Shown one piece after another: positions 7,682 to 16,071 of a stretch of 64,000 nt of DNA. A model generated the notes under the pieces. The model saw only the letters and a list, made by a program, of their open reading frames with translations, was not told the origin of the DNA and did not search any database. Positions within the stretch are counted from its first letter, which is position 1; each line of letters opens with the position of its first letter. The stretch covers positions 1 to 64,000 of the forward strand of contig NZ_FOSH01000009.1 of the NCBI RefSeq assembly GCF_900114205.1. Direction: 5' to 3'. This stretch comes from Methylophaga sulfidovorans. Its GTDB lineage: Bacteria > Pseudomonadota > Gammaproteobacteria > Nitrosococcales > Methylophagaceae. A program made the position numbers and the translations under genes.

Positions 7682-9693
7682 TATTCCGCCTCCTTAAGCT
7701 GACGAACCGCTTCCGAGGTTTCGGCTTCGAGTGCTTTCTGGGCTAATGCTTTAAGTTCATCCATTGAATTTTGGCGAAGGCGGGCTTTGACAGCGGGAAT
7801 ATCAAGGGGTGACATGGATAACTCAGTGACACCCAGTCCGGACAGGATGGCCGCACCATGCGGATCCCCTGCAATACCGCCACAGGCACCAACCCAGCAA
7901 TTGTGATCCTTTGCTCCATCAACTGTTAGCTTGATAAGTTTGAGAACGGCAGGGTGCAGGCTATCTGCTTCAGCAGCCAATGTCGGATTTTGTCGATCCA
8001 TTGCGAGACAATATTGGGTTAAATCATTGGTACCAATAGAGAAGAAGTCAGCATGTTTTGCCAATACCTTGGCTTCGAGTGCGGCGGCTGGCACTTCAAT
8101 CATGACACCTATCGGGCAGCTTGGCGCTGCCATTGATTCTCGTACATCTTCACAGATTGCCCGTAGCTTTAAAAACTCACCCACTGAAGTGACCATTGGG
8201 AACATGATGGATAATTTAGCCCCATCTTTCAGTGCACGATAAAGCGCACGGAGTTGTGGCTGGAGCAGATCAGCACGCCGAAGCAGTAGTCGAGAACCCC
8301 GCACACCTAAAAACGGGTTCTCTTCTTCAGGTAAGGCGAGTTGTGGCGCTTGTTTATCACCACCAATATCAAGCGTACGAACAATCAGATCACGTCCTTC
8401 TAAATTCTTGCTCATGGCAAGGTAAGTTTCGTACTGCTCGTCTTCAGAAGGCTCATCATTTCGTTCAAGATATAAAAACTCAGTTCGCATCAAGCCAACA
8501 CCTTCAGCGCCTTCAGATATTGCTTCTGCTACTTGATCGGGTAGATTAATATTGGCACCGATGAGAATTTGAGTACCATCTGTGGTTTTTGCAGGTAGTT
8601 GGCGGGATTCAGCTTCTTTTGCCTGTTGAGCTTGAAGCTTTGTTATCCACTCTTGTGCTGAACTTATATCATCCTCGTTCGGATCGATATAAATACGTCC
8701 TGCTGTACCATCAAGAATAAGCTGCGAGCCATTAGCGATATCCAGTAAGCCCTGACCGCCACCAACTAAAGCGGGTAAGCCTAATGTTCTTGCTAAGATA
8801 GCGGTATGAGAGGTGGGTCCGCCCTCTGACGTCGCTAAACCAATCACTTTAGTGGTGTCCAGAGCAGCTGTATCTGAAGGGGTGAGATCATCACTAATGA
8901 GTATGTATGGATGATCGGGACAAGCTGTCTCGGTGGTATTTGATAGCTCAGGGGCGATGTGAAATAAGACTCTGTTGCCAACATCTCTCAGATCAGTCGC
9001 TCTTGCAGCTAAAACAGGGTTACCAAGTGCTGACAGACGGTTTGCCATACGCTCAATACCGGTATTCCAGGCCCAGGCAACACCATGACCATCAGCCATT
9101 ATCTGACAGACAAGCGTAATGAGATCGGTATCGTTTAATAACTCGATATGTGCCAGGAATATTTTAGCTTCTTGCTTTCCGAGTTGTTGCTCTGTCTCTT
9201 GCGAAAGAGCTTGTAGCTGTGCTTTTGTTTCTCTCAGAGCTTTATGAAGTCTTGATGCATTATCAGACAGTGATCCGGTTTCATCAGGTACGTCGAGTGT
9301 GTGTGTTATTTTTCGGTAAACTTGTCCGACCACCATGCCGGGGGCTGCTGAGGCACCAATGATGGCAGCTAAATCTTCTCTTGCTTGCCAGGAGGGACTG
9401 GATTTTTGTCGTTTTAATGCCAGTTCTGCATCCGCTTTTTCTTGAGCGGAGAGGCTTTGCATAAGTGTATGCATTACTGACAATGCTTTATCAGCATCAG
9501 CTCCCTCAGCAGATACAATAAGTGAGGAACCTTCACGTACTCCCAAGCGAAGTAAGGCAATTAAATTTTTTGCATCAGCGGTTTTATCTGCATGACGTAT
9601 GCGAATTGACGAATGGAATTGTCTGGCAGTTTCAATCCATTTTGTGGCTGGGCGAGCGTGTAAGCCATTGGGATAATCCAGCGTCCATTCGAT
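7681..9693 (-). CDS. fruB: FruB, HPr and enzyme I part (downstream of frameshift)
   Basis: This frame carries the rest of a fused fructose phosphotransferase. The HPr domain has the phosphohistidine signature GLHARPATKW, followed by GVREGSSLIVSAEG. The enzyme I domain has the phosphohistidine loop GGPTSHTAILARTLGLPALVG and the PEP-binding end GACGGIAGDP. EI takes phosphate from PEP and passes it via HPr and EIIA to FruA. There is no convincing start inside HPr. The reading frame joins the EIIA frame only if the ribosome shifts by -1 at the A7 run (9693-9699), so this and the next entry are one gene. Joined, they give about 836 residues, normal for EIIA-HPr-EI proteins. Confidence 0.9.
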   Translation of the reverse strand: MEWTLDYPNGLHARPATKWIETARQFHSSIRIRHADKTADAKNLIALLRLGVREGSSLIVSAEGADADKALSVMHTLMQSLSAQEKADAELALKRQKSSPSWQAREDLAAIIGASAAPGMVVGQVYRKITHTLDVPDETGSLSDNASRLHKALRETKAQLQALSQETEQQLGKQEAKIFLAHIELLNDTDLITLVCQIMADGHGVAWAWNTGIERMANRLSALGNPVLAARATDLRDVGNRVLFHIAPELSNTTETACPDHPYILISDDLTPSDTAALDTTKVIGLATSEGGPTSHTAILARTLGLPALVGGGQGLLDIANGSQLILDGTAGRIYIDPNEDDISSAQEWITKLQAQQAKEAESRQLPAKTTDGTQILIGANINLPDQVAEAISEGAEGVGLMRTEFLYLERNDEPSEDEQYETYLAMSKNLEGRDLIVRTLDIGGDKQAPQLALPEEENPFLGVRGSRLLLRRADLLQPQLRALYRALKDGAKLSIMFPMVTSVGEFLKLRAICEDVRESMAAPSCPIGVMIEVPAAALEAKVLAKHADFFSIGTNDLTQYCLAMDRQNPTLAAEADSLHPAVLKLIKLTVDGAKDHNCWVGACGGIAGDPHGAAILSGLGVTELSMSPLDIPAVKARLRQNSMDELKALAQKALEAETSEAVRQLKEAE

Positions 9694-10190
9694 TTTTTTG
9701 CAAAGTCCGGCAAGACTTCGTTCTCTTCAGTTTCTTCACTTGAGTTATTGAGTGAAGTGACGATTAGCTGCTCGTCATCAGTTTTAAACAATTGTTGAAG
9801 TTGTTCGTCGTTTTGTAATAGGCCTGTTAACGTTTGGAGCAATGTAATATGCCCATCAGTTTGAGCCGCAATAGCAACCACCATATAGGCTATCTGACCT
9901 GGGTTCCATTCCACACCTTGAGGAATTTGAAGTATTGCGACTGCATCTTGTTTTATCAGATGCCGATCTTCAGCAATACCATGTGGAATAGCGATACCTC
10001 TGCCAAGAAAGGTATTGGCGCGTGTTTCACGCTCTTTCATACTTTGTGCAAAAGCGGGATCAACACAGTTATTCTCCACTAGTAGCTGTGTTGCTTGTTC
10101 GATAACGGTTTCTTTGTTAGATGCGCTGACGTTGAGCTGTACTATTTGTACAAGATCTAGCTCGCCATTCGTTTGCTTCATTACAAGCAT
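9561..10190 (-). CDS. fruB: FruB, EIIA part (upstream of frameshift)
   Basis: The first gene of the fru operon begins with a fructose-type EIIA domain (about residues 1-150). Its phosphohistidine is in GRGIAIPHGIAEDRHLI. ATG at 10188-10190 has a GGAG site 6 bases upstream and is preferred over the longer frame to 10286. After about residue 165 (PDFAKK) the frame leaves the HPr sequence: the encoded tail SNGRWIIPMAYTLAQPQ is the HPr coding region read in the wrong frame. One extra A in the A7 run would restore a continuous protein. Either the run is a -1 slippery site, the gene is mutated, or the base count is a sequencing error. Confidence 0.85.
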   Translation of the reverse strand: MLVMKQTNGELDLVQIVQLNVSASNKETVIEQATQLLVENNCVDPAFAQSMKERETRANTFLGRGIAIPHGIAEDRHLIKQDAVAILQIPQGVEWNPGQIAYMVVAIAAQTDGHITLLQTLTGLLQNDEQLQQLFKTDDEQLIVTSLNNSSEETEENEVLPDFAKKSNGRWIIPMAYTLAQPQNGLKLPDNSIRQFAYVMQIKPLMQKI

Positions 10191-10259
10191 CGTTTTCTCC
10201 TCTCTATTTACGCCACGCTTTTCATGTCTACGTGAACAGATATTTCTGTTTTGTTGCAT

Positions 10260-10273
10260 TGAAAACGTTTTCA
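10260..10273. promoter_or_regulatory. FruR-like operator 1 (perfect palindrome)
   Basis: TGAAAACGTTTTCA is a perfect 14-base palindrome of the LacI/FruR type, centred on CG. It lies 70 bases upstream of the fruB start in the divergent fruB-fruR intergenic region, where a repressor would block the fru promoter. Confidence 0.8.
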
Positions 10274-10372
10274 TATTAAATGTCAAATTATTTGATGGAA
10301 TAGCATTTGAATATATGATAATGTCTTAATCAAACATTGATATCTATTGGTTTTTTTTGTTTTAACTAAATT

Positions 10373-10384
10373 GGAAACGTTTTC
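10373..10384. promoter_or_regulatory. FruR-like operator 2, abutting the regulator start
   Basis: GGAAACGTTTTC matches operator 1 apart from one arm position. It ends 4 bases before the ATG of the LacI-type gene, so it occupies the place of that gene's ribosome binding site. This suggests autoregulation at or downstream of its transcription start. Confidence 0.7.
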
Positions 10385-10388
10385 TTAT

Positions 10389-11372
10389 ATGGCTGTCGGA
10401 ATTAAAGATGTAGCGAAAATAGCTGGTGTTTCACCAGCTTCAGTTTCTAGGGTATTAGGAGGAGGTTCTGTTAGTGATAAAGTACGAGAGAAAGTACTAA
10501 ACGCTGTAAAGGCCACGGGATATCGTCCTAATATGGCAGCGAGACGGTTACGTTCAAACCGTACAGAGACAATTGGGTTGATCGTAGCTGATCTGGTCAA
10601 TCCTTTTTTTACAGCAATCACTCAAGCAGTAGAATCTGCCGCCTATAAGGCAGGCATGCGAGTTATGTTTTGTAACACGGGTGAAGATCCTGAACGTGAA
10701 GAAATGTATCTCAGATTTATGCAAGAGGAACGCGTTTCCGGCTTGATTGTCGCACCCACAGCGCAAGGCTTGAAGTCGCTGAGCAAATGGAGTTTTGACT
10801 TCCCATTAGTGCTGATTGACCGTGCTAGAGATAAAGAAAAATTCGATGTGATTGTTATGAATAATCACACGGCGGCTAGAGAGCTTGTTACTCATCTTCA
10901 CAGCCAGGGATATCAGCGTATTGGTGGCTTATTTGGTGCGACAAGTATTACCGGCGAGCAACGAAAAGAAGGGTATATAGAGGCTATCCGTTCTCTCGGT
11001 CTTAAGCCTGAAATCAAGAGTCTGCCATCCACTGCTATTGTTGCTCAAAAAGAACTTGAAGCATGGTTTTCATCAGCTGACAGACCAGATGCCATTATTC
11101 TCAGTAACAGTCTTTTTACCCGTTCAGCCTTGATGGCTGCCAGAGCAACAGGATTGCAAATTCCCGATGATATTGCCATTGCCGGTTTTGATGATGAGCC
11201 ATGGTCATCATTAGTTGATCCGGGTATTACTGTTATTCGTCAACCCGTTGAAATGATGGGGAAAGAAGCTGTTTCAGCGGTTATTCAACGTATTGAATCA
11301 CCGAATGCTCCTCTACGTCGGCTTATGCTGTCAGGTGAGTGTGTGATTAGAGGTTCAAGTCGGAAGCGGTAG
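10389..11372 (+). CDS. fruR: LacI-family transcriptional regulator of the fru genes (FruR-type)
   Basis: The N-terminal helix-turn-helix and hinge (IKDVAKIAGVSPASVSRVL, then YRPNMAARRLRSNRTETIGL) are classic LacI family, followed by a periplasmic-binding-protein-like effector domain (DLVNPFF ... GFDDEPWSSLVDPGITVIRQP). Starting at ATG 10389 gives 327 residues. A TTG at 10347 would add an odd hydrophobic extension. It is divergent from fruB with two operator-like palindromes between, so it most likely represses fruBKA-oprB and responds to a fructose phosphate, as FruR/Cra proteins do. There is no clear Shine-Dalgarno before the start. Confidence 0.9.
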   Translation: MAVGIKDVAKIAGVSPASVSRVLGGGSVSDKVREKVLNAVKATGYRPNMAARRLRSNRTETIGLIVADLVNPFFTAITQAVESAAYKAGMRVMFCNTGEDPEREEMYLRFMQEERVSGLIVAPTAQGLKSLSKWSFDFPLVLIDRARDKEKFDVIVMNNHTAARELVTHLHSQGYQRIGGLFGATSITGEQRKEGYIEAIRSLGLKPEIKSLPSTAIVAQKELEAWFSSADRPDAIILSNSLFTRSALMAARATGLQIPDDIAIAGFDDEPWSSLVDPGITVIRQPVEMMGKEAVSAVIQRIESPNAPLRRLMLSGECVIRGSSRKR

Positions 11373-11477
11373 CGTCATCAATAAAAATGCGTATGAGTGA
11401 TGTGGCCTGATCACCAGCATATAAATAATCGAATATTCACTTCGACTCAATATAAGCCAAATTGACAGGAGACTTTT

Positions 11478-12497
11478 ATGTCATCTATTGGAAAATCGAT
11501 AAATCAATTTATGAGTGAGCAGCAGAATGAGACTGGCTCAAACACCGATGACTTATCAGGTCTTATTGCTGATATAGCGAGTGCCTGTAAAAAGATTGCT
11601 CATCTGGTCAATCGCAGTGCCATCACAGGAATAGGTGGTGTGAGCACGTCTGAAAATGTACAAGGCGAAGTCCAGAAAAAACTCGATATCATCACTAATG
11701 ATGTCATGGTTGAACACCTTAATCATCATGGGCACCTGGCAGCTATGCTATCTGAGGAAATCGAAGACATTATTCAGATTCCCGAACATCTTCCCAAGGG
11801 GAAATATCTTATTGCTTTTGATCCACTGGATGGTTCATCCAATATTGATATTAATATCTCTGTGGGCACTATCTTTTCAATATTACGTTGTACTGATACC
11901 AGCAGCGATGTATGGTCAGACGACTTTTTGCAAGCAGGTACAGAACAAATCTGTGCTGGTTTTTGTGTGTATGGTCCCACGACCATGATGATTCTCACGA
12001 CTGGTCATGGTGTAAACGGTTTTACGCTGGATAGTGATATTGATGAGTTTGTTTTGACTCATCCTGATATGACCATCCCAGAAGATACCGCTGAATTTGC
12101 GGTTAATATTTCGAATAAACGGTTCTGGGAAACATCTGTTCAACGCTATATTGATGAATGTATTCAAGGCGTTGATGGTGACAGAGAAAAGAATTTCAAT
12201 ATGCGTTGGGTCGCGTCCATGGTGTCAGATGTTTATCGAATACTGATTCGTGGTGGTATTTTTCTCTATCCACTCGAGACTAAACCGGCGAACTCAAGTG
12301 GCAAACTACGCCTGATGTATGAAGCCAACCCGATGAGTTTTATTGTTGAACAAGCCGGTGGGCTCAGCACAACAGGGTATCAACGAATTATGGACATAAA
12401 ACCAACAGCGCTACATCAACGTGTGCCAGTTATATTGGGGTCCAAAAATGAGGTGGAGCGAATAATACGCTATCACAAAGAAGAAAAATTGAGCTGA
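11478..12497 (+). CDS. fbp: Fructose-1,6-bisphosphatase class I
   Basis: The enzyme hydrolyses fructose 1,6-bisphosphate to fructose 6-phosphate for gluconeogenesis or sugar-phosphate cycling. The metal and substrate motif AFDPLDGSSNID, the early LSEEIED acidic residues and KLRLMYEANPMSFIVEQAGG are all present. The length of 339 residues is normal. ATG 11478 follows an AGGAG site. It lies 105 bases downstream of fruR in the same direction. It may be co-transcribed, which would link fructose entry to hexose-phosphate recycling. Confidence 0.95.
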   Translation: MSSIGKSINQFMSEQQNETGSNTDDLSGLIADIASACKKIAHLVNRSAITGIGGVSTSENVQGEVQKKLDIITNDVMVEHLNHHGHLAAMLSEEIEDIIQIPEHLPKGKYLIAFDPLDGSSNIDINISVGTIFSILRCTDTSSDVWSDDFLQAGTEQICAGFCVYGPTTMMILTTGHGVNGFTLDSDIDEFVLTHPDMTIPEDTAEFAVNISNKRFWETSVQRYIDECIQGVDGDREKNFNMRWVASMVSDVYRILIRGGIFLYPLETKPANSSGKLRLMYEANPMSFIVEQAGGLSTTGYQRIMDIKPTALHQRVPVILGSKNEVERIIRYHKEEKLS

Positions 12498-12690
12498 GTC
12501 ATTCAAAAAGAAATGCATCAACTCACTGACATATAGATTGCTTAGAGTGAGTAGCGAAACTGAAGATGAGTTGGATGGAATAAAACACCATTTCTCTCAA
12601 CCAGGAGCTTCGTGCCATCATATTTTGAGCTTTTACCGATAATGCCATCGCCGATAAATTGATAAATACGCTTTAGGAGAAATCTTTTAT

Positions 12691-13422
12691 ATGAACGAAA
12701 CTATCGCATTACTGAAAAATCATCGTTCAATTCGAGAATTCACACCGGAACCGGTAAGTGATGAATTAGTGCGTGAGATTATTGATGCAGCAGGTTGGTC
12801 AGCCACGTCTAATTTTGTTCAGGCATACACGGTTATTCGTGTCAGAAACCCACAAACACGCCAGCAGATTGCAGAGTTGGCAGGTTCGCAGAGCTGGGTA
12901 GAAAACAGCCCGGTATTTCTGGTTTTTTGTGCCGACCTTAAACGAAATCAAGCTGCTTGTGCTTATGAAAACATGGAGATGGTATCCGGTTACACCGAAC
13001 AGTTCATTATTGCGACAGTGGATGTGAGTCTGGCTGCACAGAATGCGATGATTGCTGCAGAATCATTAGGTCTCGGTGGTGTCTTTATCGGTGGCATCCG
13101 TAATAATCCAGAAGAAGTGTCTGAATTACTTGAGCTTCCTGATCAGGTTTATCCAGTCTTTGGTATGTGTCTTGGTTATCCGGCAGCAGAACCTGAGCAA
13201 AAGCCAAGACTGCCAGTCGATGTGGTTTTGAAAGAAGAAACATATCAGCAGGACGTATCAGAACTGGAACAGTACAACGAAACGTGCAAAGCCTACTATC
13301 AAAACCGTTCCAGTGGTTCCCGTGATGAAACATGGACTCATCAAATAGCGACGATGATGAGTAAGCCAATGCGAGCTCATATGAGGGAATTTCTGCAGAA
13401 AAAGGGCTTTAAGTTTAAATAA
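12691..13422 (+). CDS. nfsA: NfsA-type NADPH-dependent FMN nitroreductase
   Basis: This 243-residue flavoprotein of the nitroreductase superfamily opens with the typical KNHRSIREFTPEPVSDELV and AAGWSATSNFVQAYTVIRV. It continues with the FMN-binding SLGLGGVFIGGIRNNPEEV and MCLGYPAAEPEQKPRLP, which are diagnostic of the NfsA/FRP group. Such enzymes reduce nitroaromatics, quinones or flavins with NADPH in the cytoplasm. The natural substrate is not shown by the sequence. A GGAG site precedes the ATG. It appears monocistronic. Confidence 0.9.
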   Translation: MNETIALLKNHRSIREFTPEPVSDELVREIIDAAGWSATSNFVQAYTVIRVRNPQTRQQIAELAGSQSWVENSPVFLVFCADLKRNQAACAYENMEMVSGYTEQFIIATVDVSLAAQNAMIAAESLGLGGVFIGGIRNNPEEVSELLELPDQVYPVFGMCLGYPAAEPEQKPRLPVDVVLKEETYQQDVSELEQYNETCKAYYQNRSSGSRDETWTHQIATMMSKPMRAHMREFLQKKGFKFK

Positions 13423-13613
13423 ACTTTCGGGCAAAACAGTCTGTGCCATCTCTCTTGTGCTCAGCTGGAACTATCAACCGACAAAAGAACCAAACAACTA
13501 TCCAATGATGGAAGCAGGTTTTCTGGTGTCTGGTGATCATGCTTTTTTACATGCGAAAGTAGCTCCCAGCTTGCTGAATAATATTCTTATTGCAATACAA
13601 GTCAGGAGGAAGC

Positions 13614-15917
13614 ATGACAAACTCGAACAATAAAAATGACCATTCCTCTATGGGCCAGGATCCCAATACACCATACGATAAAGGGCCCGCCGGTGGCTGG
13701 GGATCGCTTCGAGGTGTGTCGGAAATTTTTGGCGAAGTTCACGGTTCTACCGTAGCAGCGAAAATTCTATCTACGCTTAATAAGCCCGGTGGCGTTATGT
13801 GCAGCTCATGCGCTTGGGCTAAACCGGCCAATCCATCTAAGTTCGAGTTTTGTGAAAATGGTGCCAAAGCCACTTTGTGGGAATTGGACGAGAAGCGGGC
13901 AGATGCTAACTTCTTCGAACAGCACAGCATTACTGAATTAAAAACGTGGCATGACCATGATCTGGAAAAAGCTGGGAGGTTGTCCGAGCCACTTCGTTAT
14001 GATGCAGAACGCGATAGATATGTACCCGTCAGTTGGGATGTAGCTATACAGGAGATTGGTGCCAAGCTTGCAGCAATGGATCCTAAGGAAGCGGTATTTT
14101 ACTCCAGTGGGCATGCCGGATTGGAAGCCTCTTATCTCTATGCACTTTTTGCAAGAGCAATGGGACATCAGAACTTGCCCCAGTCATCCAATATGTGTCA
14201 TGAAACAACCAGTGTGAATCTGAAGACCTTTGTCGGCACCCCCGTTGGCACTTGTACACTGGAAGATTTTGAACATTGTGATGCCATTTTCTTCTTTGGA
14301 CAGAATACGGGTACTAACTCACCACGTTTCCTGCATACACTGAAAGCGGCCGTTAAACGAGGCTGCAAAATTGTTACTTTCAACCCGATACGCGAACGTG
14401 GCCTGATTGAATTCGTCGATCCACAGAACATCATGCAGATGATAACCAACAACCCCACCGAGATTTCCAATAAATATTATCAGGTGAAACCAGGCGGCGA
14501 TATTGCCGTTATTGCTGGCATGATGAAGTATTTGCTGGCACGTGAAGAGATGGCTCCAGGTGCCATACTGGATCAGGACTTTATTGCTGCTGAAACAACT
14601 GGCTTTGAAGAAACCGTTGAAAAGGTCAATGCTTTCGATTGGGATGATATTGAAGCAGAGTCTGGCCTCAGCCGTACCATGATTGAAGAAGCTGCAGAAA
14701 TCTATATTCAGGCAAAAAATGTCATCGGTATTTATGGCATGGGGCTGACACAACATGTCGACGGTTGGCTCAATCTGGGGATGTACTGCAATCTGCTACT
14801 GATGCGTGGCAATATCGGTCGCCTTGGTGCAGGCATTTCGCCCGTACGTGGGCATTCCAATGTGCAGGGACAGCGTACGGTTGGCATTGGTGAAAAATCT
14901 TCCCATATGCCGGCTGACAAATTACATGAATTATTCGGCATAGATGCACCTGCAGAAAACGGCAAGAATATTGTGCAAGCCAGTCAAGGCGTGTTGGATG
15001 GCAGCATCAAAGCCATGCTCTCACTAGGCGGGAATCTGTTACGAGCTTTACCTGATAATGAACGTCTGGAAAAAGGCTGGTCAAATCTGGATCTGACAGT
15101 TCATATCGCCACCAAACTTAATCGTTCTCATCTGGCCCCAGGTAAAGTCAGCTATATTCTTCCTTGTCTTGGTCGTACCGATATCGACCAGCAGCAAAAT
15201 GGCCCGCAGGCTATTTCTATGGAAGATACCTTTAGCCATATTTATGGCTCGATTGGTACAGCAGAGCCACCCAGTGATCAAGTCCGCTCCGAGACAGCGA
15301 TTGTGGCTGCTATAGCGAAAGCAACATTACCAGCCAATCCTAGGCTGCGTTGGGATGACTGGGCTGCCAACTACGATTTGATTCGTGATTTGATTGCTGA
15401 AACATTCCCTCATGATTTTAGTGACTTCAATAACAGAATGATGCAGCCCGGTGGTTTCTATCGTGGTAATCCGGCTCGCGAAAGAGAATGGAAGACGGAG
15501 AGTGGTAAAGCACAATTTACAGCACCAACAAAACTGTCTTCACTTGGTCAGCATCCCAGCGGTGATAAAGCTTTCACGCTAATTACATTACGTTCCAATG
15601 ATCAATTCAACACCACCATTTACGGCTTTTCTGACCGGCTCCGTGGTTTGGAAGGAAGTCGTGAAATCGTGCTGATCAATCGTGAAGAAATGGCGCGACT
15701 TGGCTTGCAGGAAGGACAAATAGTTAGCCTGTTTAGTCAGGTAGAAGATGGCAATGTGCGTCAGATCGACGGCCTGAAAGTGACTCCTTACGATCTGCCT
15801 GATGGCACGGTAGCCGGATATTATCCTGAACTGAATCCACTGGTTCCACTGTCGTATCACGAAAAAAATTCGCTGACGCCAGCATACAAAGGCGTGCCTG
15901 TGGAAATAAGGCAATAA
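13614..15917 (+). CDS. YdeP-type molybdopterin oxidoreductase (formate dehydrogenase alpha-like)
   Basis: The protein of 767 residues belongs to the FdhF-like/YdeP branch of molybdopterin enzymes. It has a cysteine cluster near the N-terminus (C63SSC66, then C80 in FEFCENGAKA), SSNMCHETTSVNL in the region of the molybdenum ligand, and a C-terminal molybdopterin-dinucleotide domain (TLRSNDQFNTTIYG). There is no Tat signal, so it is probably cytoplasmic. ATG 13614 is chosen because AGGAGGA stands 4 bases upstream; the frame extends to 13590 without support. The function of the YdeP group is not settled and no FdhD or small subunit is adjacent, so formate oxidation should not be assumed. Confidence 0.85.
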   Translation: MTNSNNKNDHSSMGQDPNTPYDKGPAGGWGSLRGVSEIFGEVHGSTVAAKILSTLNKPGGVMCSSCAWAKPANPSKFEFCENGAKATLWELDEKRADANFFEQHSITELKTWHDHDLEKAGRLSEPLRYDAERDRYVPVSWDVAIQEIGAKLAAMDPKEAVFYSSGHAGLEASYLYALFARAMGHQNLPQSSNMCHETTSVNLKTFVGTPVGTCTLEDFEHCDAIFFFGQNTGTNSPRFLHTLKAAVKRGCKIVTFNPIRERGLIEFVDPQNIMQMITNNPTEISNKYYQVKPGGDIAVIAGMMKYLLAREEMAPGAILDQDFIAAETTGFEETVEKVNAFDWDDIEAESGLSRTMIEEAAEIYIQAKNVIGIYGMGLTQHVDGWLNLGMYCNLLLMRGNIGRLGAGISPVRGHSNVQGQRTVGIGEKSSHMPADKLHELFGIDAPAENGKNIVQASQGVLDGSIKAMLSLGGNLLRALPDNERLEKGWSNLDLTVHIATKLNRSHLAPGKVSYILPCLGRTDIDQQQNGPQAISMEDTFSHIYGSIGTAEPPSDQVRSETAIVAAIAKATLPANPRLRWDDWAANYDLIRDLIAETFPHDFSDFNNRMMQPGGFYRGNPAREREWKTESGKAQFTAPTKLSSLGQHPSGDKAFTLITLRSNDQFNTTIYGFSDRLRGLEGSREIVLINREEMARLGLQEGQIVSLFSQVEDGNVRQIDGLKVTPYDLPDGTVAGYYPELNPLVPLSYHEKNSLTPAYKGVPVEIRQ

Positions 15918-16071
15918 TGATGTTGTTATAGCTTAGATTAAATTAAACATGGAACAATAAGTATTCATGTCGTTACGGAGATAGTAAGGTCTGGTTTATT
16001 AGACGACATTTTTTACCTTAAAAATGCGTCTTTTATTCTCAGGCCTTGCCAAATCTTCTGGGGAACATGAT

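Noticed and set aside
8232-8549. Plus-strand frame of 105 codons inside the enzyme I region
   Set aside because: It lies wholly opposite conserved EI sequence (antisense shadow) and has no recognisable domain.
13430-13633. Open frame of 68 codons between the nitroreductase and the molybdoenzyme (contains SWNYQPTKEPNNYPMMEAGF)
   Set aside because: No start codon with a ribosome site and it overlaps the next gene's start and Shine-Dalgarno. It could be an old gene remnant, but I cannot recognise it.
14319-14756. Minus-strand frame of 145 codons within the YdeP-like gene
   Set aside because: Antisense to a conserved molybdopterin domain; no homology features or ribosome site.
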